A stretch of DNA of 64,000 nucleotides, from contig NZ_CP123923.1 of assembly GCF_030450125.1 (NCBI RefSeq), forward strand, positions 4,526,001-4,590,000. Reading direction: 5' to 3'. The DNA comes from Streptomyces sp. WP-1 (GTDB lineage Bacteria > Actinomycetota > Actinomycetes > Streptomycetales > Streptomycetaceae). How positions within the stretch are numbered: the stretch's first letter is position 1; each line of letters starts with the position of its first letter. Positions 40,545-47,851 of the stretch are shown one piece after another. The notes beneath the pieces were generated by a model. It was not told the origin of the DNA and did no database searches. It saw only the letters and a program-made list of their open reading frames with translations. The translations under genes were made by a program, and so were the position numbers.

Positions 40545-41699
40545 TCAACTCCTCAGCAGCAGCGCGGAGGTGGGGACGCTCTCGCCCGCGGTGACCAGGC
40601 AGGTGGCGGCGCCGGGGACCTGCGCGGTGCTGGTGCCGCGCAGCTGCCGCACCCCTTCGGTGATGAGGTTGAAGCCATGCACATAGCCCTCGGAGAGCCC
40701 GCCGCCCCCGGTGTTGAGGGGCAGCCGCCCGCCGGTCTCCAGGGCGCCCTGCTCGGTGAAGGCGCCGCCCTCCCCTCGTCCGCAGAAGCCGTAGCCCTCC
40801 AGGGAGAGCGGGACGAGGATGCTGAACCCGTCGTAGATCTGGGCCACGTCCACGTCGTCGGGGGTGAGGTCGGCGTGCTTCCACAGCTGCCGGGCGGTGG
40901 TCCAGGAGGGGCCGGTGAGGGGGTCGTCGTTCCAGTAGTTGACCATGCCGTGGTGCTGGGCGGGCAGGCCCTGCGCGGCGGCGTGGACGTACACGGGCCT
41001 GCGACGGCAGTCCCGGGCCCGTTCCCGCCCGACGACGACACACGCCGACGCCCCGTCGGTCTCCAGGCAGTTGTCGAAGAGGCAGAGGGGTTCGCTGATC
41101 CAGCGGGAGGTCATGTACATCTCGCGGGTGAGCGGGCGGTCGTACATCACGGCGGCCGGGTTCTGGTTGGCCCGGTTGCGACAGGCGAGGGCGACGTTGA
41201 AGAGATGGTCGCGGGTGGCGCCGTACTCGTGCATGTACCGCCGGGCCAGCATGGCCGTCTCGTCCACGGGCCGCAGCACCCCGAACGGCCGGGTCCACTG
41301 GGCCGGGGTGGGGAGTTGGCCGGTGGCGCCGGTCCACGGCCGGGGTCCGCTGCCGCGCTTGCGGGACCGCCAGGCGACGCCCACGGTGGCCTGCCCGGCG
41401 GCGATGGCGGTGGCGAGGTGCGCGACGGTGGCGCACGAACCCCCGCCGCCGAAACCGACCTTGCCGAAGTAGGTGAGATCCCCGAACCCCACTGCCTTCG
41501 CCAGCTCCACCTCGTCCGTCTCCTCCATCGTGTAGGAGGCCACGGCGTCGACCTCGCCGGGCGCGATCCCGGCGTCGTCCAGCGCGGCGAGCACGGCCCG
41601 GCAGGCAAGGGTCTTCTCGTCCTCCGGGAGGTGCTTGGCGAACGCGGTCTGCCCGATCCCGACGATGGCCGTGGCGTCCTTGAGCCCCGTCCCTGCCAT
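40545..41699 (-). CDS. Thiolase-like lipid-transfer protein with DUF35 partner
   Basis: A 384-residue thiolase-superfamily protein: GLKDATAIVGIGQTAFAKHL at the N-terminus, a helix with GFGGGGSCATVAHLATAIAAG that keeps a Cys near the nucleophile position (unlike the product at 30695), and C-terminal DVDVAQIYDGFSILVPLSLE, GFCGRGEGGAFTEQ and LPLNTGGGGLSEGYVHGFNLI. It begins a leftward operon with DUF35 and enoyl-CoA hydratase. Divergent from an acyl-CoA synthetase, with two perfect palindromes between them. Reaction: thiolysis or retro-aldol cleavage of an acyl-CoA, inferred only. Confidence 0.9.
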   Translation of the reverse strand: MAGTGLKDATAIVGIGQTAFAKHLPEDEKTLACRAVLAALDDAGIAPGEVDAVASYTMEETDEVELAKAVGFGDLTYFGKVGFGGGGSCATVAHLATAIAAGQATVGVAWRSRKRGSGPRPWTGATGQLPTPAQWTRPFGVLRPVDETAMLARRYMHEYGATRDHLFNVALACRNRANQNPAAVMYDRPLTREMYMTSRWISEPLCLFDNCLETDGASACVVVGRERARDCRRRPVYVHAAAQGLPAQHHGMVNYWNDDPLTGPSWTTARQLWKHADLTPDDVDVAQIYDGFSILVPLSLEGYGFCGRGEGGAFTEQGALETGGRLPLNTGGGGLSEGYVHGFNLITEGVRQLRGTSTAQVPGAATCLVTAGESVPTSALLLRS

Positions 41700-41721
41700 G
41701 GCTGCGGCCCCCTTCCCGTGG

Positions 41722-41736
41722 CTGACAGCCCGTCAG
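41722..41736. promoter_or_regulatory. CTGAC-N5-GTCAG operator, perfect copy
   Basis: CTGACAGCCCGTCAG, 22 bp upstream of the thiolase start. With the copy at 41749-41763 it forms a double site, 27 bp centre to centre, in the divergent promoter. Confidence 0.85.
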
Positions 41737-41748
41737 GTTACAGCTAAT

Positions 41749-41763
41749 CTGACGGTTAGTCAG
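41749..41763. promoter_or_regulatory. CTGAC-N5-GTCAG operator, second perfect copy
   Basis: CTGACGGTTAGTCAG, 32 bp upstream of the acyl-CoA synthetase start at 41796. Confidence 0.85.
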
Positions 41764-41795
41764 CTACGGGGAGCACGCGGTCGGGGAGGCCGATC

Positions 41796-43406
41796 ATGGG
41801 TGAGTGGCACACCATCCCGGCCCTGGTGCGGTGGTCGGCCGCGCGGTTCGCGGACCACGAGGCGGTGGTGGAGGGCCGTACCCGCATCAGCTACGCCGAG
41901 TTGGGCGCCCGGATCGAACGCGCCGCTGCCGCGTGCCTGGCGAGCGGGGTGGCGACGGGCGACCGGGTGGCCGTGTGGGCCCCCAACTCCCTGGACTGGA
42001 TCGTCGCGGCGCTGGGCGCGGTGTCGGCGGGCGCGGTCCTGGTGCCGCTGAACACCCGCTTCAAGGGCGGCGAGGCGGTGGACGTGCTGCGCGGCAGCGG
42101 GGCGCGGCTGCTGTTCGTGACGGGGCCGTTCCTGGGCACGTCGTACGTGGCGGCGCTGCGCCGCGCGGCGGGTTCCGGCGCCGGGCCGGGGCCGTTGCCG
42201 GGGGTGCCGTCGCTGCGGGAGGTGGTGGTGCTGTCGGGGGAGGCGCCGCCGGAGTTCGGGACGTGGCGGGAGTTCCTGGCGGCGGGGGCGGCCGTCGGGG
42301 CGGCCGAAGTCCGCGCCCGTGCGGCCTCGTTGACCGGGGAGGCGGTGTCGGACATCGTCTTCACCTCGGGTACGACGGGCCGTCCCAAGGGTGCGGTGAT
42401 CACGCACGGCCAGACGCTGCGGGCGTACGAGACGTGGGCGGACCTCGCGGGGTTGCGGTCGGCGGACCGCTACCTGATCATCAACCCCTTCTTCCACACG
42501 TTCGGTTACAAGGCCGGGGTGCTCGCGTGCCTGATGCGCGGGGCGACGATGATCCCGCAGCCGGTGTTCGACGTGGACACGACGCTGGCCCATATGACGG
42601 CGGAACGCGTCTCCGTCCTCCCCGGACCGCCCACCCTGCACCAGACCCTCCTGGACCACCCCGCCCGCGCCGCGCACGACCTGTCCGCCCTGCGCCTGGT
42701 GGTGACCGGCGCGGCGGTGATCCCGCTGCGGCTGGTGGAACGCCTGCGCACGGAGCTGGGCGTCGGTACGGTCCTCACCGCGTACGGCCTCTCGGAGGCG
42801 TCCGGGGTGGTCACGATGTGCCGGCGCGGCGACGATCCGTCGGTGATCGCGGCGACGTCGGGACGGGCGATCCCGGGGGTGGAGGTGCGGGTGGTGTCAC
42901 CGGCCGGTACGACGGTCCCCGCCGGATCGCCGGGCGAGATCTGGGTCCGGGGCTTCAACGTCATGCGGGGGTACGACGCGGACGGGCCGGCCACGGCGGA
43001 GGCGATCACGCCGGAGGGGTGGCTGCGTACGGGCGACGTCGGGGTGCTGGACGGGGCGGGCAATCTGCGGGTGACGGACCGGCTGAAGGACATGTTCACC
43101 GTCGGCGGCTTCAACGCCTACCCCGCCGAGATAGAGCGCCTGCTCTCCACCCACCCCGAGGTCGCCGACGCCGCGGTGGTGGGCATCCCCCACCCCCGCC
43201 TCGGCGAAGTCCCCAAGGCCTACATCGTCCGCCGCCCCACCTCCCACCTCACCGCGAACGCCCTGATCACCTGGTCCCGCCACGCGATGGCGAACTACAA
43301 GGTGCCGAGGGAGGTGGAATTCCTCCAGGAACTCCCGAGAAACGCGAACGGCAAGGTGCTGAAGGGGGCACTGCGGGGGCGGGGGAGGGGCGACTCGTTC
43401 GGGTGA
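41796..43406 (+). CDS. AMP-dependent acyl-CoA synthetase, FadD3-like
   Basis: A 536-residue ANL ligase. Core motifs are DIVFTSGTTGRPKGAVITHG (P-loop, near residue 187), NPFFHTFGYKAGVLACLMRG, TAYGLSEASGVVTMCRRGDD, GWLRTGDVGVLDGAGNLRVTDRLKDMFTVGGFNAYPAEIE and the catalytic Lys of LPRNANGKVLKGALRG near the C-terminus. The overall text resembles actinobacterial FadD3/long-chain fatty acid-CoA ligases that activate ring- or side-chain-derived acids. It is divergent from the thiolase operon under two perfect palindromes. A broken toxin gene end follows it directly. Confidence 0.93.
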   Translation: MGEWHTIPALVRWSAARFADHEAVVEGRTRISYAELGARIERAAAACLASGVATGDRVAVWAPNSLDWIVAALGAVSAGAVLVPLNTRFKGGEAVDVLRGSGARLLFVTGPFLGTSYVAALRRAAGSGAGPGPLPGVPSLREVVVLSGEAPPEFGTWREFLAAGAAVGAAEVRARAASLTGEAVSDIVFTSGTTGRPKGAVITHGQTLRAYETWADLAGLRSADRYLIINPFFHTFGYKAGVLACLMRGATMIPQPVFDVDTTLAHMTAERVSVLPGPPTLHQTLLDHPARAAHDLSALRLVVTGAAVIPLRLVERLRTELGVGTVLTAYGLSEASGVVTMCRRGDDPSVIAATSGRAIPGVEVRVVSPAGTTVPAGSPGEIWVRGFNVMRGYDADGPATAEAITPEGWLRTGDVGVLDGAGNLRVTDRLKDMFTVGGFNAYPAEIERLLSTHPEVADAAVVGIPHPRLGEVPKAYIVRRPTSHLTANALITWSRHAMANYKVPREVEFLQELPRNANGKVLKGALRGRGRGDSFG

Positions 43407-43434
43407 CGAGTCTGCGATCGCACCCCCGCGCGTT

Positions 43435-43551
43435 AACGCTTCCGGTGACAAGGCCGGTAGCTGGAGCAACTGGTACGACACCAACATCCCGATCGCCGAG
43501 AAGCGTTATCGGGAGCACATCGCCGAGCTGGACACGAGGGAGTACGAATGA
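43435..43551 (+). pseudogene. Truncated HigB/Gp49-like toxin, C-terminal part only
   Basis: About 38 codons in a frame ending at TGA 43549-43551 read NASGDKAGSWSNWYDTNIPI, then AEKRYREHIAELDTREYE. This is the end of HigB/phage Gp49-type toxins, where GDKAG-W--WY---IP-AE-R--EH is characteristic. The catalytic body is gone: upstream sequence is the tail of the acyl-CoA synthetase and 28 bp of unrelated sequence. The stop still overlaps the antitoxin ATG (ATGA), the normal higBA junction. It is direct evidence that a toxin gene was cut away at this junction, perhaps when the catabolic block came in. Confidence 0.7.
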
Positions 43552-43886
43552 GCACCGTCCGCTGGGAGGATGTCAAGCGTCGGGTGCACGAGCAGCAGCG
43601 GGCCGCTGGGATTCCGGTGCTGACGCCTGAGGAGAAAGAGGAAGCCAAGGAACGCCTCCTCGCCGAGGTGCGGGCTCACCGGCTTGCCGAGATTCGTCGG
43701 GAGCAGGAGCTCACCCAGCGGGAGATCGCCGACTCGATGGGTGTGTCGACCCCCCGGATCTCCGCCATCGAGCACGGTGACATCGATCGCACCGAGGTAG
43801 CGACCCTGCGTTCCTACGTGCGGGCGCTCGGTGGGCAGTTGCGTGTGGTCGCGGACTTCGGGGACACGCAGTACACGGTGGCCTGA
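43548..43886 (+). CDS. XRE-family DNA-binding protein, orphan HigA-like antitoxin
   Basis: A 112-residue protein: an N-terminal helical, Lys/Glu-rich segment (EKEEAKERLLAEVRAHRLAEIRREQ), then an XRE helix-turn-helix (LTQREIADSMGVSTPRISAIEHGDIDRTEVATLRSYVRALGG, residues about 58-100) and DFGDTQYTVA at the end. It matches HigA-type antitoxins of the HigBA/Gp49 family. The toxin partner is reduced to its last 38 codons, so the antitoxin is orphaned. From memory an XRE-type gene (SCO4424) lies beside afsS in S. coelicolor, so this is probably an ancestral part of the afs locus. Confidence 0.88.
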   Translation: MSTVRWEDVKRRVHEQQRAAGIPVLTPEEKEEAKERLLAEVRAHRLAEIRREQELTQREIADSMGVSTPRISAIEHGDIDRTEVATLRSYVRALGGQLRVVADFGDTQYTVA

Positions 43887-43894
43887 CCCCCGCC

Positions 43895-43990
43895 CCCCGA
43901 AGGGCCTCGTCCCCGAAGGGCCTCGTCCCCGAAGGGCCTCGTCCCCGAAGGGCCTCGTCCCCGAAGGGCCTCGTCCCCGAAAGGCCCCGC
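43895..43990. repeat. Six tandem 16-bp repeats
   Basis: CCCCGAAGGGCCTCGT is present five times exactly and a sixth time as CCCCGAAAGGCCCCGC, with no spacers. The array starts nine bases after the stop of the antitoxin-like gene. Contiguous units without spacers rule out a CRISPR. Confidence 0.95.
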
Positions 43991-44053
43991 CCCCGGACAC
44001 ACCTCGGCCGCGACGGCTCCCCCTCCGCGCCGCCGCGGCCGATCCCCCGTTGT

Positions 44054-44268
44054 GGTCCCCTTGGACCGCCCCCCGGTACGGCCCCCGTCGGGCCGTACCC
44101 CCCCCGTTGCGATCTCCTGGACCGTTCCCCCCTTTTTTTGGTCCCCCCGGACCATTCCCCCGTTGCGGTCCCCCCCCCAGGACCGTCCCCCCGGTTCGCG
44201 GTCCCCCCGGACCGCTCCCCCTTTGTGGTCCCCCCGGACCGTCCCCCCCGCTGCGGTCCCCCCGGACC
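44054..44268. repeat. Array of GGTCC-loop-GGACC hairpins
   Basis: Small hairpins follow each other: GGTCCCCTTGGACC at 44054, a 10-bp-stem hairpin GGTACGGCCC/GGGCCGTACC at 44075-44099, then GGTCCCCCCGGACC at 44140, 44200, 44227 and 44255, with a variant at 44167. Each is separated by C-rich spacers. It lies between convergent higA-like and afsS and may act as a two-way transcription block. A T run occurs at 44133-44139. Confidence 0.85.
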
Positions 44269-44288
44269 GCCCCCGTCGGGGGAAGGGC

Positions 44289-44495
44289 CTACGCCTTTTC
44301 GGAACCGGCGTGGTTCTCCAGCGGCTTCACGATGTCCTCGGCCACGAGGCCCGCGTGGTTCTCCAGCGGCTTGATGGTGCCGTTGCCCGTCGCGGCGCCG
44401 GCGTGGTTCTCCAGCGGCTTGACGGTGGCGCCGGAGTCCGGGCTGCCGGCGTGGTTCTCCATGGTGCTGATCTTCTTCTTCGCGGTCTCGCTCAT
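44289..44495 (-). CDS. afsS: AfsS, sigma-factor-like small regulatory protein
   Basis: A 68-residue protein starting at ATG 44495 with AGGAAG nine bases upstream; a TTG at 44504 would add three residues. It begins MSETAKKKIST and carries four copies of an ENHAG unit at residues about 13-17, 29-33, 45-49 and 60-64, three of them as KPLENHAG. This is the repeat layout of AfsS, the small protein immediately downstream of afsR that raises antibiotic production and is activated by phosphorylated AfsR. In the S. coelicolor protein I recall the repeats as a DNHMP-like text, so this version diverges. It lies 205 bp after afsR on the same strand. Confidence 0.85.
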   Translation of the reverse strand: MSETAKKKISTMENHAGSPDSGATVKPLENHAGAATGNGTIKPLENHAGLVAEDIVKPLENHAGSEKA

Positions 44496-44605
44496 CGTCG
44501 GCAACTTCCTGTCGGCGTCCTGAAAGGGCGATTGATCCGTCCGGCGGCTCCCCCGGGTGCCGCCGGACGGATTTCGAGGCCGTCACCCTAACGGTGAGAC
44601 CAAGC

Positions 44606-44641
44606 GCCGGTTCGTCTGGCCCCCCGCCGCGACGAACCGGC
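44606..44641. promoter_or_regulatory. 11-bp inverted repeat in afsR-afsS gap
   Basis: GCCGGTTCGTC and GACGAACCGGC are exact complements around 14 bases, about 110 bp upstream of the afsS start. On the minus strand TAGGGT, a good -10, lies at 44586-44591 and a 17-bp spacer puts the -35 on the left arm of the repeat. Known AfsR control overlaps the -35 of afsS, so this is a candidate control region; it could also be the afsR terminator. A second AT-rich element (44663-44684; minus strand GTTCATTGTTTGTTTATC) resembles a PhoP/AfsR direct repeat. Confidence 0.5.
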
Positions 44642-44699
44642 ACTCATGAGGATGGCGTGCGGCGATAAACAAACAATGAACGCCGAACCCGGGCCGCCG

Positions 44700-47663
44700 T
44701 CAGGCCGCCGCGGTGGGCCGGAGGAACGCCCGCACCTGTTCGGCCTCGGCCGCGCCCGACCGCTCGTGCTCGGCCAGCGCCTCCCGCCAGCACGCCCGCG
44801 CCCGGTCCGTCTGGCCGAGGCGGTCGAGCGTCTGCCCCAGCGCCGTCAGGACGTTGGCCCGCATCCAATCACCTCCGATGACGCGCAGCGCAAGAGCTTG
44901 CTCGGCATGGCGCGCCGCCAGCGCGTACTGGCCACGCGCGAAGTGCGCCTCCGCGATACGGAAGTTGGCCGTTCCCTCCCACAGGCGCTGCCGGTTCTCC
45001 TGGAACAGCCGCAACGCCTCGTGCAGTTGATCCAGCGCCTCACCGCCCCGGTCCGCCGCGTTCAGCGCGATGCCCAGGGCGAGCCGCGCGTTGGCCACGC
45101 GCAGCGTCATCCCGAGCTGGTCGTAGACGGCCAGGCCCTGCCGCGCCAGCTCGACCGCGCTGTCCAGCCGACCGAGCTTGACGTGGATCCGGGAGAGGTT
45201 GCACAGGGCGCTCGCCTCGCCGGGGAGGTTGCCGTCGGCCCGGTAGTTGGCGATCGCCTCCCGCAGATGCCGGGCGCCGTCGTCGTTGCGGCCCTGGTAG
45301 AGGGCGATGATCCCGCGGTCGTTGGGCACCCAGCAGCACGGTGCGAGATCGTTCGCCGCCTGGGCCAGCTGGATGGCCAGCCGCGCCTCCTCGTCGGCCT
45401 GGTTGAACCGGTCGGACACCAGCAGCGCGTTGGTCAGCGCGGTGCGGGCACGGCCCTCCGCCCGCTGGTCGCCCGCGTCACGCGCCATGTCCCGCACGGC
45501 CACGGCGGTCGTCTCGTACTGGTAGGCGTTGGCACCCGACTCGGCCAGGTCCTTGGCCACCCACAGCAGGTCGACGGACCGTCTGAGCATGCCCTGGCCC
45601 GCGCTCTGCCGGACACAGGCCAGCAGGCAGTCCCCCTCGGCGTGCAGCCAGTCGATGGCGCTCTTGGAATCGCCGAAGGACAGCCCCGGATGCCGCGTCG
45701 GCTCCAGATGATCCACCAACCGGTCCCCCGGCCGCTCGATCGCGTACACCCCCGCGGCCGTCGCCAGATAGAAGTCCAGCAGCCTCGACATCGCCGCCCC
45801 CCGCTCGCTCGGCGGCTGTTCGTCGCGTTCCGCGCAGGCGCGGGCGTAGAGGCGGACCAGGTCGTGGAAGCGGTAGCGGCCGGGGGCGGCGGATTCCAGG
45901 AGGGAGGTGTCGACGAGGGATTCGAGGAGGTCTTCCGTGGACTCCGGGGGGAGGTCGAGGACCGCGGCCGCGGCGGCCAGGGAGATGTCGGGGCCGTCGG
46001 CGAGGCCGAGCAGGCGGAAGGCGCGGGCCTGGGCGCGGTCGAGCTGGCCGTAGCCGAGCTCGAAGGTCGCCTTCACCGCGAGATCGCCCGCCTGCAGCTC
46101 GTCGAGGCGGCGCCGCTCGTCCGCGAGCTTCGCGGCGAGCACCGAGACCGTCCAGGTGCGCCGCGCCGCGAGACGGGACGCGGCGATGCGGATGGCGAGG
46201 GGCAGGAAACCGCACGCGGCGACCACATCGAGCGCGGCGTCCCGCTCCGGGCCCACCCGCTCCGCGCCGACGATCCGGTTGAACAGCGCCAGCGCCTCGT
46301 CGGGGGACATGACATCGAGGTCCACCAGATGCGCCCCGGCCAGCCCCACCATCCGCATCCGGGAGGTGACCAGCGCCGCACACCCCTCCGTGCCGGGCAG
46401 CAGCGGCCGTACCTGCGCCGCGTCCTTCGCGTTGTCGAGCAGCACGAGGACCCGGCGGCCGTCGAGGACGGAGCGGTACAGCGCCGCCCGCTCCTCCAGG
46501 GAGTCCGGGATCGCCGAGTCCGCCGTGCCGAGGGCGCGCAGGAAGGAGCCGAGGACCGTCTCCGGTTCGGCGGGGCGGGGTCCCGCGCCCTGGAGGTCGA
46601 CGTAGAGCTGGCCGTCCGGGAAGGAGGGCCGGGCCCGGTGCGCCACATGCACCGCGAGCGTCGTCTTGCCGACGCCCCCGATGCCCGCCATCGCGGAGAC
46701 CGCCATCACGCTGCCCTCCGCCTCCCCGGCCGACGCCAGCACCGCGCTCAGCTCGTCCACGAAGGCCGAGCGGCCGGTGAAGTCCGGTACGGACGCGGGC
46801 AGCTGGGCCGGGCGCACCGGCGCCGCGGGCGGCTCCGCGACCGGCGCGGAGGGCTCCGCGAGGGCCGGGTCGGCCCGCAGGATGCGCTGCTGGAGCTCGC
46901 GCAGCCCGGGACGCGGGTCGACGCCCAGCTCCTCGGCGAGCAGCCGGCGGGTGTCCGCGTACACGGCCAGCGCCTCCGCCTGCCGTCCGCTGCGGTACAG
47001 CGCCAGCATCAGCAGCTCGCGCAGCCGCTCCCGCAGGGGATGCGCGGCGGTGAGCGCCGTCAGCTCGGACACCGCCTCCGCGTGGCAGCCCTGCTCCAGG
47101 TCCATGTCCAGGCGGGACTCCAGCAGGCCGAGCCGCCACTCCTCCAGGCGCACCCGCTGCGTCTCCGCGTAGGGGCCGGGCACACCGGCCAGGGGCTCGC
47201 CGTCCCAGAGGTCCAGCGCCTCGTTGAGCAGCGCGCGGGCCCGGGTCAGATCCCCGGTGCCGCGCGCCTTCTCCGCCTCCGCGCCGAGGTCCTGCGCCCG
47301 TACGAGGTCCAGCGCGCCCTCCCCGAGCCCGCGCACCGCGTACCCGCCGGACTCGCTCACCAGCACACCGAAGCCCAGGACCTTGCGCAGCCGGGACGCG
47401 TACGTGCGCACGGCCGCCAGCGCCTGCGACGGCGGCTCGGGCCCCCACAGCGCGTCGATCAGCTCCGCCGCCGTGGCCGTACGGCCCTCGCGCAGCAGCA
47501 GGGCGGCCAGCAGGGCCCGCTGCTGGGGGGAGCCCGTGTTCAGGACTTCCTCGCCGCGCCAGGCCCGCACCGGACCGAGCACGCCGAACCGCAGCGCCTC
47601 CGGTTCCGCGTTTCTCGCGGAGCCGGGACGCCGCTGCTCAGGCACTCGCGGCCGACCGTCCAT
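44700..47663 (-). CDS. afsR: AfsR, SARP-family pleiotropic regulator
   Basis: A 987-residue regulator, close to the 993 residues of S. coelicolor AfsR. N-terminal SARP part: winged HTH (SPQQRALLAALLLREGRTATAAELIDALWG, residues about 45-75) and bacterial transcriptional activator domain to about 275. NB-ARC ATPase with P-loop GIGGVGKTTLAVHVAHRA near residue 340 and LVLLDNAKDAAQVRPL. C-terminal TPR-like helices from about residue 650. AfsK-type kinases phosphorylate AfsR, raising its affinity for the afsS promoter. ATG 47663 is followed by MDGRPRVPEQRRPG. afsS follows downstream. The catabolic amidohydrolase is divergent upstream. Confidence 0.97.
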   Translation of the reverse strand: MDGRPRVPEQRRPGSARNAEPEALRFGVLGPVRAWRGEEVLNTGSPQQRALLAALLLREGRTATAAELIDALWGPEPPSQALAAVRTYASRLRKVLGFGVLVSESGGYAVRGLGEGALDLVRAQDLGAEAEKARGTGDLTRARALLNEALDLWDGEPLAGVPGPYAETQRVRLEEWRLGLLESRLDMDLEQGCHAEAVSELTALTAAHPLRERLRELLMLALYRSGRQAEALAVYADTRRLLAEELGVDPRPGLRELQQRILRADPALAEPSAPVAEPPAAPVRPAQLPASVPDFTGRSAFVDELSAVLASAGEAEGSVMAVSAMAGIGGVGKTTLAVHVAHRARPSFPDGQLYVDLQGAGPRPAEPETVLGSFLRALGTADSAIPDSLEERAALYRSVLDGRRVLVLLDNAKDAAQVRPLLPGTEGCAALVTSRMRMVGLAGAHLVDLDVMSPDEALALFNRIVGAERVGPERDAALDVVAACGFLPLAIRIAASRLAARRTWTVSVLAAKLADERRRLDELQAGDLAVKATFELGYGQLDRAQARAFRLLGLADGPDISLAAAAAVLDLPPESTEDLLESLVDTSLLESAAPGRYRFHDLVRLYARACAERDEQPPSERGAAMSRLLDFYLATAAGVYAIERPGDRLVDHLEPTRHPGLSFGDSKSAIDWLHAEGDCLLACVRQSAGQGMLRRSVDLLWVAKDLAESGANAYQYETTAVAVRDMARDAGDQRAEGRARTALTNALLVSDRFNQADEEARLAIQLAQAANDLAPCCWVPNDRGIIALYQGRNDDGARHLREAIANYRADGNLPGEASALCNLSRIHVKLGRLDSAVELARQGLAVYDQLGMTLRVANARLALGIALNAADRGGEALDQLHEALRLFQENRQRLWEGTANFRIAEAHFARGQYALAARHAEQALALRVIGGDWMRANVLTALGQTLDRLGQTDRARACWREALAEHERSGAAEAEQVRAFLRPTAAA

Positions 47664-47815
47664 GCGTTCGCCCCCTAGGCATCACAGACAACCCCGTCAG
47701 TTTGCCTTGTTCCGGGTGGTTGCGTCAGCCGTGCGAGACGCCGATCACAGACCGCCGGGCGGCAGTCCACAAACCCCTCACACGCTCTTCGCACCCGAAG
47801 GGGGCCTCCCGACAG

Positions 47816-47830
47816 CTGACGGTCCGTCAG
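47816..47830. promoter_or_regulatory. CTGAC-N5-GTCAG operator, perfect copy
   Basis: CTGACGGTCCGTCAG, 21 bp upstream of the amidohydrolase ATG at 47852. The afsR start lies 153 bp away in the other direction, so afsR is probably not governed by it. Confidence 0.85.
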
Positions 47831-47851
47831 ATCAGCGCTACGGTGGGCGCC

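Noticed and set aside
43895..43990. CRISPR-like array
   Set aside because: The 16-bp units are contiguous with no unique spacers, and no cas genes are near.
44289..44495. Multi-core ribosomal peptide precursor
   Set aside because: The repeated KPLENHAG units look like repeated cores, but no modifying enzyme or exporter is adjacent. The position just downstream of afsR identifies AfsS.
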